Source: Salinivirga sp035268865 | GTDB taxonomy: Bacteria > Bacteroidota > Bacteroidia > Bacteroidales > Salinivirgaceae | Assembly (NCBI RefSeq): GCF_035268865.1 | Contig: NZ_DATFKB010000021.1 | Span: 1-27,806 of the forward strand | Reading direction: 5' to 3' | Length of the DNA stretch: 27,806 bases | Part shown: positions 17,217 through 25,248 of the stretch, piece after piece | Position numbering within the stretch: the first letter of the stretch is position 1 | Layout of the letters: each line of letters starts with the position of its first letter | The notes under the pieces: generated by a model | Told to the model about the DNA's origin: nothing | The model's database searches: none | Seen by the model: the letters and a program-made list of their open reading frames with translations, nothing else | Program-made: the position numbers and the translations under genes

Positions 17217-17771
17217 TCAAAGTTTTAAGCCATTTTTAAAAGGCAGGAATGTCATAAAATCTGAGTGATGGACAATATAGGCTTCAGTGCTGCGCTTTAC
17301 CATATCACCCTCTCCGGCATGCGTTGCAATAATATGATTAACTTCCGGCGGCAACCCCACCTCTTCTGCCAGTGCAACACCGCTAAAGGGGTGGCGAAGA
17401 TACTTGCCATATGTACCCTGCACGGCATTTCCATTGTCATCAAGCACATATTCAAGCAACTTCCCAACATCGCACAGAATAGCTCCTGAAATTAGTACAT
17501 CCATATTTACAGGTAGCTCGTCTTTAAAAAACTGGTTAACTTTCAAACCACTTTCGCGCGAGATATGCACCACAGCACGCTTATGATCCATAAAGGTTAC
17601 CTTTAAATCGGGACCGACCAGGAGTGTAAAAGGTATGCGATTCAGGTCTTCTCCATTCAAAACACTTCTTTGAAGGGCTATTTCCCATACCCGCATAGTT
17701 TTTTCACGAAGATCACTATCCTGGATCCATTCCAGTTCCTCGCCCCATAATTTTAAGACTTCTTCTTTCAT
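17217..17771 (-). CDS. HD-domain protein with Cys-Asp in place of the HD dyad
   Basis: A 184-residue soluble protein resembling small HD-superfamily hydrolases. An HxRAV-like segment gives H63 (DHKRAVVHIS), then GAILC100-D101-VGKLLEY, where the usual HDxGK is CDVGK. Further candidate ligands are H127 in LRHPFSG, H146 and H151 in HIIATHAGEG, and H168-H169-x-D171 near the C-terminus. The other conserved positions are kept, so metal binding may persist with Cys replacing His, or activity may be altered. Related proteins are annotated only as HD phosphohydrolases, with no known substrate I can name. It precedes the cNMP-binding histidine kinase by 54 bases; a link through nucleotide signalling is inference. 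Confidence 0.82.
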   Translation of the reverse strand: MKEEVLKLWGEELEWIQDSDLREKTMRVWEIALQRSVLNGEDLNRIPFTLLVGPDLKVTFMDHKRAVVHISRESGLKVNQFFKDELPVNMDVLISGAILCDVGKLLEYVLDDNGNAVQGTYGKYLRHPFSGVALAEEVGLPPEVNHIIATHAGEGDMVKRSTEAYIVHHSDFMTFLPFKNGLKL

Positions 17772-17810
17772 CTGATTAAAATTTTTAGTTTTCTGAAAAT
17801 GAAGAAACTA

Positions 17811-17826
17811 TCCGCCATTTGGCGGA
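17811..17826. repeat. REP-like palindrome between glycosyltransferase and HD genes
   Basis: TCCGCCA, TT, TGGCGGA is a perfect 7-bp inverted repeat, GC-rich in an AT-rich gap. It lacks a T-run on both strands. Palindromes of the TCCGCC...GGCGGA type are frequent between genes in Bacteroidota. The rest of the 17772-18016 gap shows only a weak 6-bp inverted repeat near 17982-17999. Confidence 0.5.
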
Positions 17827-18016
17827 CTTCACATTCAGAAACTCACATGTTTATGATTTTGATTTTATTTCGATATGCACTGTGTTTTTATATTTTTTGA
17901 CCAAATATTCCCGGTTGTTTTATTCAAAACAGGAAATTCAAATACATTCATTGCTTAAAAGTAGTAAAATTTGCATATCTCTACAAGTGAAATCTTGTAA
18001 TTAGAGCGTATTTATA

Positions 18017-19108
18017 TTAATCGCTTAGAACAATAGTCTCAATACTATCGATCATACTCTTATAATCAAATTTTCTTGCCATTTCCCGGGCATTTTTCGA
18101 TAATTTTTTGTGTAAAGCTGTATCCTGAGATATTTCATGGATTACCTCTGTGATTTTATCCATCTTTTTCACACTGATTTTATAACCATTGTAGCCGTCT
18201 TCAACTAATTCACTAATCCCTCCATGCGGTGGAACAATAGCCGGGATGCCATAATTCATGGCTTCCAGCACTGTCAATCCAAATGATTCAAGCCATTTAT
18301 CAGGGTGACTTAAATTAATAACCAGCGAGGCCTTCGAATAGAAGGGATGTACATCAACCTGTGCGGGGTAGAGCGACATGTTTTCAGGAAACCGGTCATT
18401 CTTAAAGTACGCATTGAGATCTTCTTCAGAGGCACTCACGACCAAATCAAAATGGACATTAGACAAACGTGCTGCCAGTTGGATAAATTCTTTTATTCCT
18501 TTATACTTTTTAAGCGAACATAGCATTAATACTGTAAACTCGTCTGTTTCGCCCCGGGATTTTATATTGTCGGTAAAATCTGGTGACAATGCATTATAAA
18601 TTACGTGCGGGTCGGTTTGCTTTACCGGATCTTTTTGCTTTAGATATTTAGATACATAAATCACATCAGAGGCTGACTTATCAAGTATTCTGAATAAAAA
18701 TCGCTTTAATCTTTTAGGTTTCACAGAGGTTTCGTGTAGATGGTAAATAACCTTTTTACCTGTGAGCTTGCCCGCGAGTGCGGCCGCAAAAGGCCATAGT
18801 GTATTTACATAAAAAATTACGTCTTTGCGCCAATAGCGTAAAAAAATAAAAAATAGAAAAAATTGATTGAAGAAAAAGCGAAAAAAGTTGATATACCTCG
18901 TGGCTGTCCAACGGTAATGAAAATAATGATGTTTAACGCCCTCCAGATTGCTTAAAAAACCTTTCGCATTTTTGCCCGATGTAAATAAATCTATTTGATG
19001 CCCCCGGGCACTTAATCCGTTAATGACTTCTGACAATACCAATGGCGCTCCACTGTAATCGTTATACAGGTGGACACATACTATTCGCTTTTTTGTCTTA
19101 TTTTCCAT
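18017..19108 (-). CDS. Family 4 glycosyltransferase
   Basis: A 363-residue GT-B fold glycosyltransferase. The N-terminal domain opens with a VHLYNDYSGAPLVLSEV segment matching the usual glycine-containing acceptor loop. The C-terminal domain has the GT4 E-x7-E motif, E274 to E282 in ESFGLTVLE, followed by GIPAIVPPHGGISELV. An aromatic, hydrophobic stretch (about 72-92) may lie on the membrane. The frame can be extended one codon to a TTG, but the ATG at 19108 is the better start. It should transfer a sugar from a nucleotide-sugar to a glycan or lipid acceptor; donor and acceptor cannot be told from sequence. It stands alone, without other polysaccharide genes. Confidence 0.9.
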   Translation of the reverse strand: MENKTKKRIVCVHLYNDYSGAPLVLSEVINGLSARGHQIDLFTSGKNAKGFLSNLEGVKHHYFHYRWTATRYINFFRFFFNQFFLFFIFLRYWRKDVIFYVNTLWPFAAALAGKLTGKKVIYHLHETSVKPKRLKRFLFRILDKSASDVIYVSKYLKQKDPVKQTDPHVIYNALSPDFTDNIKSRGETDEFTVLMLCSLKKYKGIKEFIQLAARLSNVHFDLVVSASEEDLNAYFKNDRFPENMSLYPAQVDVHPFYSKASLVINLSHPDKWLESFGLTVLEAMNYGIPAIVPPHGGISELVEDGYNGYKISVKKMDKITEVIHEISQDTALHKKLSKNAREMARKFDYKSMIDSIETIVLSD

Positions 19109-19165
19109 CAAACTTTAATCTTGGCGCAAATGCTACGCTTAATCTATTTCCATTAATTAGGCATG

Positions 19166-19173
19166 CAAATATA
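19166..19173 (-). promoter_or_regulatory. Possible -7 box upstream of the glycosyltransferase
   Basis: TATATTTG on the minus strand fits TAnnTTTG, 57 bases before the glycosyltransferase ATG. No matching -33 TTG is evident. The gap 19109-19299 otherwise holds no convincing gene. Confidence 0.28.
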
Positions 19174-19299
19174 ATCGCTTTATAGTACGAATCTAATTTA
19201 ACATCATATTTGTGATAGAAAAGTAACATAGCAATATTAAAATTGTAAAAAAACCTATGAAAGTGTCTCATTACAAACAAGATCAAAATTATAAAGAAT

Positions 19300-20145
19300 T
19301 TAAGGTTTTACTTCTAAGGGTGCTGCACATAAAAGACTGACATAATCGACAACTTCATCAGAAGCTAATATTTCGCCGGAATGACCTCGTCGCAAAATAC
19401 TAAAGCTCACCTTTTCATTTTTCATCTTACCATAGGCCATGAGTGCTGAGATTGGGCCATATCCACATACACTGACATTGTATTTTCTAACGCGTTCAAT
19501 CACCTCAGCCTCATCAAGATTCTTAATGGCCTCCAGAATATAATCATCCTTTTCTCTCCCTTTTTCGGCTCTTTCGAAATGGTTAAAGTCAGATGATGCA
19601 ATTACCAGGAGCTTTTGCCCTGAATCCTTTTCATACCTGTAAAGTTTTTCTGCCACATTTCTAATATTTTGCAGCTTTGGGTTGCGTATAGTAATAACTG
19701 CAATTTTGTTTAAATCAGGTCGGTAGTGGCTGAGGTAAGGCAGCATAACCTCTGCTGCATGCTCCTCATACTGTGCATCAGATGAGACGTCAAACAAACC
19801 ACTGTTTAGCAAATCCTTATCTGTTTGAAAATCAGCTCCGGGTATTTCCCATTGATCATGACCATCAATCGAAACCTCAGGCCCCAGGCCTCTGTGACTG
19901 GGCGATAGGATTACAACACTGTCAAATACCTGATGAATGGTATAGTGAAAAAAATGCACAGCCTGGTAACCACTAAACATATACCCGGCATGTGGCACCA
20001 CACCGCCGAATACATTCAGTTTTGCATCGACAATATGTCTCAGGTTGTTGGCCTCTTTCTTTTCAATATATTCAATGAGCTTTCTGGTTTCAATATGACT
20101 TGAAGGATAGAACTTACCAGAAAATTGCGCATATCTTGTAGTCAT
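19300..20145 (-). CDS. amrB: AmmeMemoRadiSam system protein B (MEMO1 family)
   Basis: A 281-residue MEMO-family protein, structurally related to extradiol dioxygenases. The residues reported to bind metal in human MEMO1 have clear counterparts: H52 in VVPHAGY, H84 in SPSHRG, D186 and H189 in SSDFNHF, and C227 in SVCGYGP. Reading in transcription order it is the last of the three Amme-Memo-RadiSam genes and starts 2 bases after amrS. The three proteins are repeatedly encoded together in bacteria and archaea, but their joint reaction is not established to my knowledge; MEMO1 has been linked to iron or copper handling in animals. No signal peptide. Confidence 0.94.
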   Translation of the reverse strand: MTTRYAQFSGKFYPSSHIETRKLIEYIEKKEANNLRHIVDAKLNVFGGVVPHAGYMFSGYQAVHFFHYTIHQVFDSVVILSPSHRGLGPEVSIDGHDQWEIPGADFQTDKDLLNSGLFDVSSDAQYEEHAAEVMLPYLSHYRPDLNKIAVITIRNPKLQNIRNVAEKLYRYEKDSGQKLLVIASSDFNHFERAEKGREKDDYILEAIKNLDEAEVIERVRKYNVSVCGYGPISALMAYGKMKNEKVSFSILRRGHSGEILASDEVVDYVSLLCAAPLEVKP

Positions 20146-20147
20146 AG

Positions 20148-21143
20148 TTAAATGATTATAGGGAGTTCATAATGGCAATTTAAACAATATTTTTCAGAAA
20201 GTGCAACAGTTTTTGTACTATACCCACTCCTGCTTATAACAAGCTCCCCACACTCAGGGCAATAAGTTGATGCATCTGCATGCACATTACCGGGATATAC
20301 AAACTGCAATTTCTCCCTGGCTGCTGCAACATAATCATTTATCAGTGTCAATTCGGTCGCAGGTTGGCTATATTTATATTGCGGGTAGTAACGACTTATA
20401 TGGAAGGGGATATTGGGTCTGAGATTTTCGACAATCCATTTCAACATAGCGCGGTACTCATCAAAATTATCGTTAGCATTTGTAACTACTAAATGTGTGA
20501 CTTCAAGGTGACGACCAGCATTATTTATTTGCTTTAAGGCATCCAGAACAGGCGAAAGCCGGCCACCGGCAAATTTTTTATAAAACTCGTTATTAAAACC
20601 TTTCAGGTCAATATTAAATGCATCAATAACTTCAATTAACTTCTCAAGGGGTGCATGATTAATGTAGCCATTGCTAACAACAACAGTTGGAATTTTATGT
20701 GATTTGGCCAATTTGGCAACATCAATCATAAAATCATAATTGATCATGGGTTCGTTATATGTAAATGCAATACCGGCTTTTGGACCTTTCTCAAGGGCAA
20801 TATCTACCACCTCCTGAGGACTTAAATACTCAGCTCTGGCAAGCATTTGATGTTGAATTTGCGAAATTTGGTGGTTCTGACAAAAACTACAATTAAAGTT
20901 ACACCCCAGGCCGCCAACAGATAAAATCTGAGCTCCCGGATAAAAATGGTATAGTGGTTTTTTTTCAACAGGATCAATTGCCAGGGAGCTAATTTTGCCA
21001 TAACCCATATCAAAAAGCCTGTTATCGCGAGCCTGGCGAACATTACAAAGTCCCCATTGCCGATCTTTCAATTTACAATTATGAGGGCAAAGTTGACATT
21101 CAACCCTGCCGGCCCTGGCTGTATAAAAACTGGCTTCTTTCAT
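20148..21143 (-). CDS. amrS: AmmeMemoRadiSam system radical SAM enzyme
   Basis: A 331-residue radical SAM protein. The 4Fe-4S motif C81-x3-C85-x2-C88 (GCNFNCSFC) and GIAFTYNEP near 124-132 are clear. It has two further Cys clusters: C16, C19, C23 and C33 at the N-terminus, and C295/C298 with C320/C323, a zinc-ribbon-like tail. The N-terminal part resembles pyruvate formate-lyase activating enzyme relatives, but no glycyl radical enzyme gene is near. Its ATG overlaps the amrA stop by one base (TAATG), indicating coupling. Substrate unknown; the neighbouring Amme and Memo proteins are the obvious partners. Confidence 0.95.
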   Translation of the reverse strand: MKEASFYTARAGRVECQLCPHNCKLKDRQWGLCNVRQARDNRLFDMGYGKISSLAIDPVEKKPLYHFYPGAQILSVGGLGCNFNCSFCQNHQISQIQHQMLARAEYLSPQEVVDIALEKGPKAGIAFTYNEPMINYDFMIDVAKLAKSHKIPTVVVSNGYINHAPLEKLIEVIDAFNIDLKGFNNEFYKKFAGGRLSPVLDALKQINNAGRHLEVTHLVVTNANDNFDEYRAMLKWIVENLRPNIPFHISRYYPQYKYSQPATELTLINDYVAAAREKLQFVYPGNVHADASTYCPECGELVISRSGYSTKTVALSEKYCLNCHYELPIII

Positions 21144-21664
21144 TACTCAAACCTTTCACTTCTAAAACGGTAAAATTTTAGTTGGTCATTGTCTACCATT
21201 TGGAGTCTGGCTTTTTTCTTTACAATATCAATTTGCTTTTCTATGGTATCAACACTTTCTAAAGCAGGTAATAACACGCCTTTTCGGAACCCGTCAGATA
21301 TTATTAATCCATATACAGCCGGATCGAGCTGATCCGGGGTTACCTCCTCAAAGGGCGATAGAACATCAACCGATACTTTAATTTCGGATAATTCTTCAGC
21401 TGCGACAGGCCGAAATCTGGGATCTGTTGAAGATGCTGATATCGCGTTTTGCACAATTTCCTCAAAAAGGGTCTTAAATCTGGGTTCAATTGTCCCAATG
21501 CAGCCTCGCAGGTCGCCGTTCTCAAGATGCAATGAAACAAAGCATCCTCTCTGTAGTAACAATCTTTCATCAACATCTTCAGGTTTTTTCAGGCGAACGC
21601 CATCTACCACAAACTTTCTGACTGCTTGCTCTGCTTTTAATACGTATATGTGTTTTTTCTCCAT
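21143..21664 (-). CDS. amrA: AmmeMemoRadiSam system protein A (AMMECR1 domain)
   Basis: A 173-residue protein made almost wholly of an AMMECR1 domain. The family's most conserved motif, LRGCIG, is at residues 52-57, followed by a conserved DPRF at 81-84. The molecular function of AMMECR1 proteins is unknown; the conserved motif has been proposed as a nucleic-acid or catalytic site. It overlaps amrS by one base and lies 34 bases downstream of a small membrane-protein gene, in the tdk-murF-alr operon. Confidence 0.94.
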   Translation of the reverse strand: MEKKHIYVLKAEQAVRKFVVDGVRLKKPEDVDERLLLQRGCFVSLHLENGDLRGCIGTIEPRFKTLFEEIVQNAISASSTDPRFRPVAAEELSEIKVSVDVLSPFEEVTPDQLDPAVYGLIISDGFRKGVLLPALESVDTIEKQIDIVKKKARLQMVDNDQLKFYRFRSERFE

Positions 21665-21698
21665 CTCATCATCGATTTCAAAAAAAGATACTAATTAT

Positions 21699-22004
21699 TT
21701 AATACTTTTTCAAGAAACCAATGATTAAAATAAAAATATAAACTGCAAAACCATCAATCATAAAATAAAGTAGAAGTTGCTCCCAGGTAACCTTATCATA
21801 AAAAACGCCGATTCCTGAGACAATAGAAATGGTAATAATCAACAAAGCTACAATCAACAATGCAATTGCGGCAAACAGCTTTGTAATACCCCGGCGACGA
21901 GCCTTTTTCTGACGCACCGGTCGCTTTTTGAAGAGATCGCGTATGCTGCGGCCAATTATAAAAGCGATGCCGGTAATGCCTATAATAAATATTGCTTCTA
22001 ACAT
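21699..22004 (-). CDS. Small membrane protein, unknown function
   Basis: A 101-residue protein with three predicted membrane helices (about 3-19, 43-66, 77-98) and a strongly basic loop after the first (KKRPVRQKKARRRG), suggesting that loop is cytoplasmic. I do not recognise a family. The start codon lies 3 bases after the murF-alr stop and the gene precedes amrA by 34 bases, so it is very likely translated from the same transcript. Confidence 0.75.
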   Translation of the reverse strand: MLEAIFIIGITGIAFIIGRSIRDLFKKRPVRQKKARRRGITKLFAAIALLIVALLIITISIVSGIGVFYDKVTWEQLLLYFMIDGFAVYIFILIIGFLKKY

Positions 22005-22007
22005 GTT

Positions 22008-24440
22008 TTAATCTTTTACATAAATTCTTTTAACTCTTGCAGCCACACTGGTAAGCACTTCATAAGGTATGGTTTCCAACCATCCTGCAACTTCCTCAAT
22101 TGGTAATTCTGGACCAAATATTATTACCTCATCTCCCACCTCCACTTTTGCGCCCGTAATGTCTATCATTGTCATATCCATACATACATTACCAATCACT
22201 GGATATAAATTCCCGTTTATAAAAACCTTGCCTCTGCCATTACTAAGTATTCGCCTGAATCCGTCGGCATAACCAATGGGTATTGTGGCAATTTTTTTCG
22301 GGTTGTCGACTTCTCCACTCCGACCATAACCAACAGTTTCACCCGGCATTACATCTCTGATTTGAGCAATACTTGTCCGGAGCCTGCCAACCTGCTTTAG
22401 GTCAGCATCTGCTACACTTATTCCGTATAAGCCAATTCCAAGGCGCACATAATCAAACTGGTATTCGTGGAAACGCTCAATTCCGGCACTGTTTAACAGG
22501 TGTTTTTTAATGTTTCGATCAAGGGCTAATGCCAGTTTCTTGCACATTGTATTATAAACCCTGGCCTGGTCATGGGTAAAGTTGTCATGCATGGGCTCAT
22601 CGCTGGAAGCTAAATGAGAAAAAGCAGTTTGCACATACATTGCAGGCTGTTTTTTCAGCTCATCTATCAGATTGTCTATATCAGAAGGATTGAACCCAGA
22701 CCTGTTCATGCCTGTATTTAATTTAATGTGCACAGGAAACCTTCTTTCTCCCTGCTGCACCAGGTATTTACCCAGGCTCGATAGCATTCCATAATCGAAA
22801 ACCACAGGTTCAAGCCGGTATCGTACCAGGCTATCAAAATCAGAATTATGTGGATTCATGACCATAATCGGCAAATCGATGCCACGTGCACGTAAATCCA
22901 CACCCTCATCGGCAAAAGCAACCGCCAGATAGGCTACCCGGTGATACTGTAAAACATTAGCAATTTCGTGCGAACCACTACCATACGAGAATGCCTTAAC
23001 CATAACAATTATGTCTGCATCGTGCTTTAGCAATGACTTAAAGTAGTTTAAATTGTGTGTTAATGCATTGAGGTTTACCTCAAGTACAGTCCGGTGTGAT
23101 TTCTCTTCCAAAATTTTATCAACCTCTTCAAAATGGAAGGATCGGCTCCCTTTAAGCAGTACAGTAGTATCTGTAAAATCAAAATCGCCCAGGGCTGCAA
23201 TTAATTCTGTTGTCGATTTAAAAAAATGGCTATCGAGATGGAAAAGCTCGCGGAATTGCATCAGGTCTTTTCCGACTCCCAGCATCAAATCAGGCTTATG
23301 AGCATTAACTAGCACTGATACTTCTTTGTAAAGGTTTTCTTTTGCATACCCACTCTGAAAAATATCTGATAGCACTAAAACCTTTCGTGGATGCTGTTTT
23401 TGCTGTTCAAGAAAATCAAGTGCATTAGAAAGCGACCCCAAATCGGAGTTATAGCTATCATTAATAATAGTATTGTGTGCTTTTCCCGATTTCTGCTCCA
23501 AACGCATAGGAACAGGTCTGATTTTGGCTACAGCCTTGTAAATAAAATCTGAATCATATCCTAAATAGCATAATACTGTAATGGTGTGCATTAAGTTCTC
23601 TACCGATGCTTTATCGCTAAATGGTAATGAAAGGCTTAGTTTTTGATTTGAATACTGAACTTTTAACACACCATCATCGAGATGCGCCTTTACATCGGCC
23701 TCTTCTTTAAAAGACCAGGTAAACTTTTTCCTCTCAGTGCAATAAGCTTCAATTTTCTCACTTACCCAATCGCCCTCATTACGATAAATTACCACATCAG
23801 CATTTTTGAATAGCCTTAATTTTTCCTCAAGTTTTTGAGTAAATGAACTGAAGTTTTCCTGATGGGCATCACCAAGATTGGTAAACAGACCAATAGTAGG
23901 CTTTATAATAGTCTGTAATTTTTCCATTTCGCCCGGAAAAGAAATACCCGCTTCAAAAAGGCCAAACTGGGCACCATCACTGAGCATCCAAACAGAGAGA
24001 GGAACACCAATTTGTGAATTATAGCTACCAGGGGTCCTGGTCATCCTTACGATGTCTCCCAGGCTCTGGGCAATCCACTCTTTAACAATTGTTTTACCGT
24101 TGCTTCCGGTTACGCCAATAACCGGTAAACTAAAATGCGACCTCCACCATGCAGCAACCGACTGCAAGGCACTAATCACATCATGGACTTTGACGAAATC
24201 TGCCTTTTCAAGCCATTGCTTTTCGGGTAATTCTGAAACCACAAATTGTCTGACACCTTTTTTAATTAATGCAGGGATGTATGCATGGCCATTGTGATAC
24301 TTTCCGGGTATAGCAAAAAACAAAACCTGCTCCGGCAGGGTGAGCTTTCTGCTATCGGTTAACAAATATTTTACCTGACCGCTACACGACCCCACACATT
24401 CTCCTTGCGATATTTCTGCAACTTTCTTTAGATTTACCAT
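22008..24440 (-). CDS. murF-alr: Bifunctional MurF ligase / alanine racemase
   Basis: An 810-residue fusion typical of Bacteroidota. The N-terminal half (about 1-450) is MurF, which adds D-Ala-D-Ala to UDP-MurNAc-tripeptide: P-loop GSNGKT at 112-117, plus NDSYNSDLGS near 327-336. The C-terminal half (about 452-810) is a PLP-dependent alanine racemase: K482 in VMVKAFSYGSG forms the internal aldimine, and Y705 in VGYGR corresponds to the second catalytic base. The fusion couples D-Ala supply to its use. The frame extends three codons upstream to a TTG, but the ATG at 24440 is the better start (MVNLKKV), 21 bases after the tdk stop. Confidence 0.96.
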   Translation of the reverse strand: MVNLKKVAEISQGECVGSCSGQVKYLLTDSRKLTLPEQVLFFAIPGKYHNGHAYIPALIKKGVRQFVVSELPEKQWLEKADFVKVHDVISALQSVAAWWRSHFSLPVIGVTGSNGKTIVKEWIAQSLGDIVRMTRTPGSYNSQIGVPLSVWMLSDGAQFGLFEAGISFPGEMEKLQTIIKPTIGLFTNLGDAHQENFSSFTQKLEEKLRLFKNADVVIYRNEGDWVSEKIEAYCTERKKFTWSFKEEADVKAHLDDGVLKVQYSNQKLSLSLPFSDKASVENLMHTITVLCYLGYDSDFIYKAVAKIRPVPMRLEQKSGKAHNTIINDSYNSDLGSLSNALDFLEQQKQHPRKVLVLSDIFQSGYAKENLYKEVSVLVNAHKPDLMLGVGKDLMQFRELFHLDSHFFKSTTELIAALGDFDFTDTTVLLKGSRSFHFEEVDKILEEKSHRTVLEVNLNALTHNLNYFKSLLKHDADIIVMVKAFSYGSGSHEIANVLQYHRVAYLAVAFADEGVDLRARGIDLPIMVMNPHNSDFDSLVRYRLEPVVFDYGMLSSLGKYLVQQGERRFPVHIKLNTGMNRSGFNPSDIDNLIDELKKQPAMYVQTAFSHLASSDEPMHDNFTHDQARVYNTMCKKLALALDRNIKKHLLNSAGIERFHEYQFDYVRLGIGLYGISVADADLKQVGRLRTSIAQIRDVMPGETVGYGRSGEVDNPKKIATIPIGYADGFRRILSNGRGKVFINGNLYPVIGNVCMDMTMIDITGAKVEVGDEVIIFGPELPIEEVAGWLETIPYEVLTSVAARVKRIYVKD

Positions 24441-24461
24441 ATCATTCAATTGAAACAGGCA

Positions 24462-25043
24462 CTATTTATGCTTTGTGACTTCTAAATAGCAATTGCGGCA
24501 AAGTGGCTCATATTCATCTTTTTCACCCAAAACAACTAAGTCCTGGTTTTTTATCACGCGATGAGAAAACTGGGCTAACCCTCCGCATTTTACACAAATG
24601 GCGTGTACTTTCGATACATATTCAGCCATAGCCAGTAGCTGAGGCATTGGCCCAAAAGGATTGCCCTGAAAATCCATATCCAAACCCGCCACTATAACCC
24701 GCACGCCCTGATTTGCCAACTGATTACAAACTCTTACCAGGTTTGAATCAAAAAATTGTGCTTCATCAACTCCAACCACATCGTTACCAGAGGCAAGCAT
24801 TAGTAAATTTTCTGCAGCATCAACAGGTGTTGAACGTATGGCAGTGGCATCATGTGAAACAACATCGCTGTCTGAATACCGCACATCAATTTTAGGTTTG
24901 AATATCTCGACCTTTAACTTTGCAATTTGTGCACGCTTGAGTCTTCTGATAAGCTCCTCTGTTTTACCACTAAACATAGAGCCAACAATTACCTCTACCC
25001 AACCCGACCGATGGGTCTCTATTATTTCGGAATGTCTCAACAT
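24462..25043 (-). CDS. tdk: Thymidine kinase (type II)
   Basis: A 193-residue enzyme that phosphorylates thymidine to dTMP for nucleotide salvage. P-loop GSMFSGKT at 21-28, catalytic Asp-Glu in GVDEAQFF (E94), and the structural zinc site C150-x2-C153 with C182-x2-C185 are all present. It is the first gene of the leftward operon and is divergent from the plus-strand genes starting at 25249. Confidence 0.97.
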   Translation of the reverse strand: MLRHSEIIETHRSGWVEVIVGSMFSGKTEELIRRLKRAQIAKLKVEIFKPKIDVRYSDSDVVSHDATAIRSTPVDAAENLLMLASGNDVVGVDEAQFFDSNLVRVCNQLANQGVRVIVAGLDMDFQGNPFGPMPQLLAMAEYVSKVHAICVKCGGLAQFSHRVIKNQDLVVLGEKDEYEPLCRNCYLEVTKHK

Positions 25044-25114
25044 TTAATTTATTCCTTAAAAATCATTCGATTATAAATACTAAATATATGTCAAAAAAAG
25101 TCGTTTGTACTAAA

Positions 25115-25122
25115 CAAAATTA
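25115..25122 (-). promoter_or_regulatory. Possible -7 box for the tdk-murF-amr operon
   Basis: TAATTTTG on the minus strand fits TAnnTTTG and ends 71 bases before the tdk ATG, in the 205-base divergent intergenic region. The -33 region is not convincing. Confidence 0.3.
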
Positions 25123-25189
25123 TAATTTTATTGACAGAAGACAGGGGGATATTTAAAAAAGCATTGAAAAAAGAGGTAACTTCTGTATA

Positions 25190-25213
25190 ATTGGAATATT
25201 TCCAATAAATTTG
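25190..25213 (+). promoter_or_regulatory. Palindromic operator candidate abutting a -7 box
   Basis: The 17-base inverted repeat ATTGGAATATTTCCAAT (25190-25206) has 7-bp arms around a 3-base centre. It runs directly into TAAATTTG (25206-25213), a full match to TAnnTTTG, 35 bases before the ATG at 25249. A dimeric repressor bound there would block the promoter. No candidate regulator is encoded nearby, and the -33 element is weak. Confidence 0.4.
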
Positions 25214-25248
25214 CATGTTAATATAAATCTTCAAACTAAATAATATTG

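Noticed and set aside
17982..17999. TACAAG ... CTTGTA hairpin just past the glycosyltransferase stop
   Set aside because: Only six AT-rich pairs and no T-run, so too weak to call a terminator.
19098..19286. Minus-strand 62-codon ORF upstream of the glycosyltransferase
   Set aside because: It overlaps the glycosyltransferase start in another frame, has no recognisable content and looks like chance.
20148..21143. Pyruvate formate-lyase activating enzyme
   Set aside because: The radical SAM core is similar, but the extra Cys clusters and the amrA/amrB neighbours fit the AmmeMemoRadiSam enzyme, and no glycyl radical enzyme gene is present.
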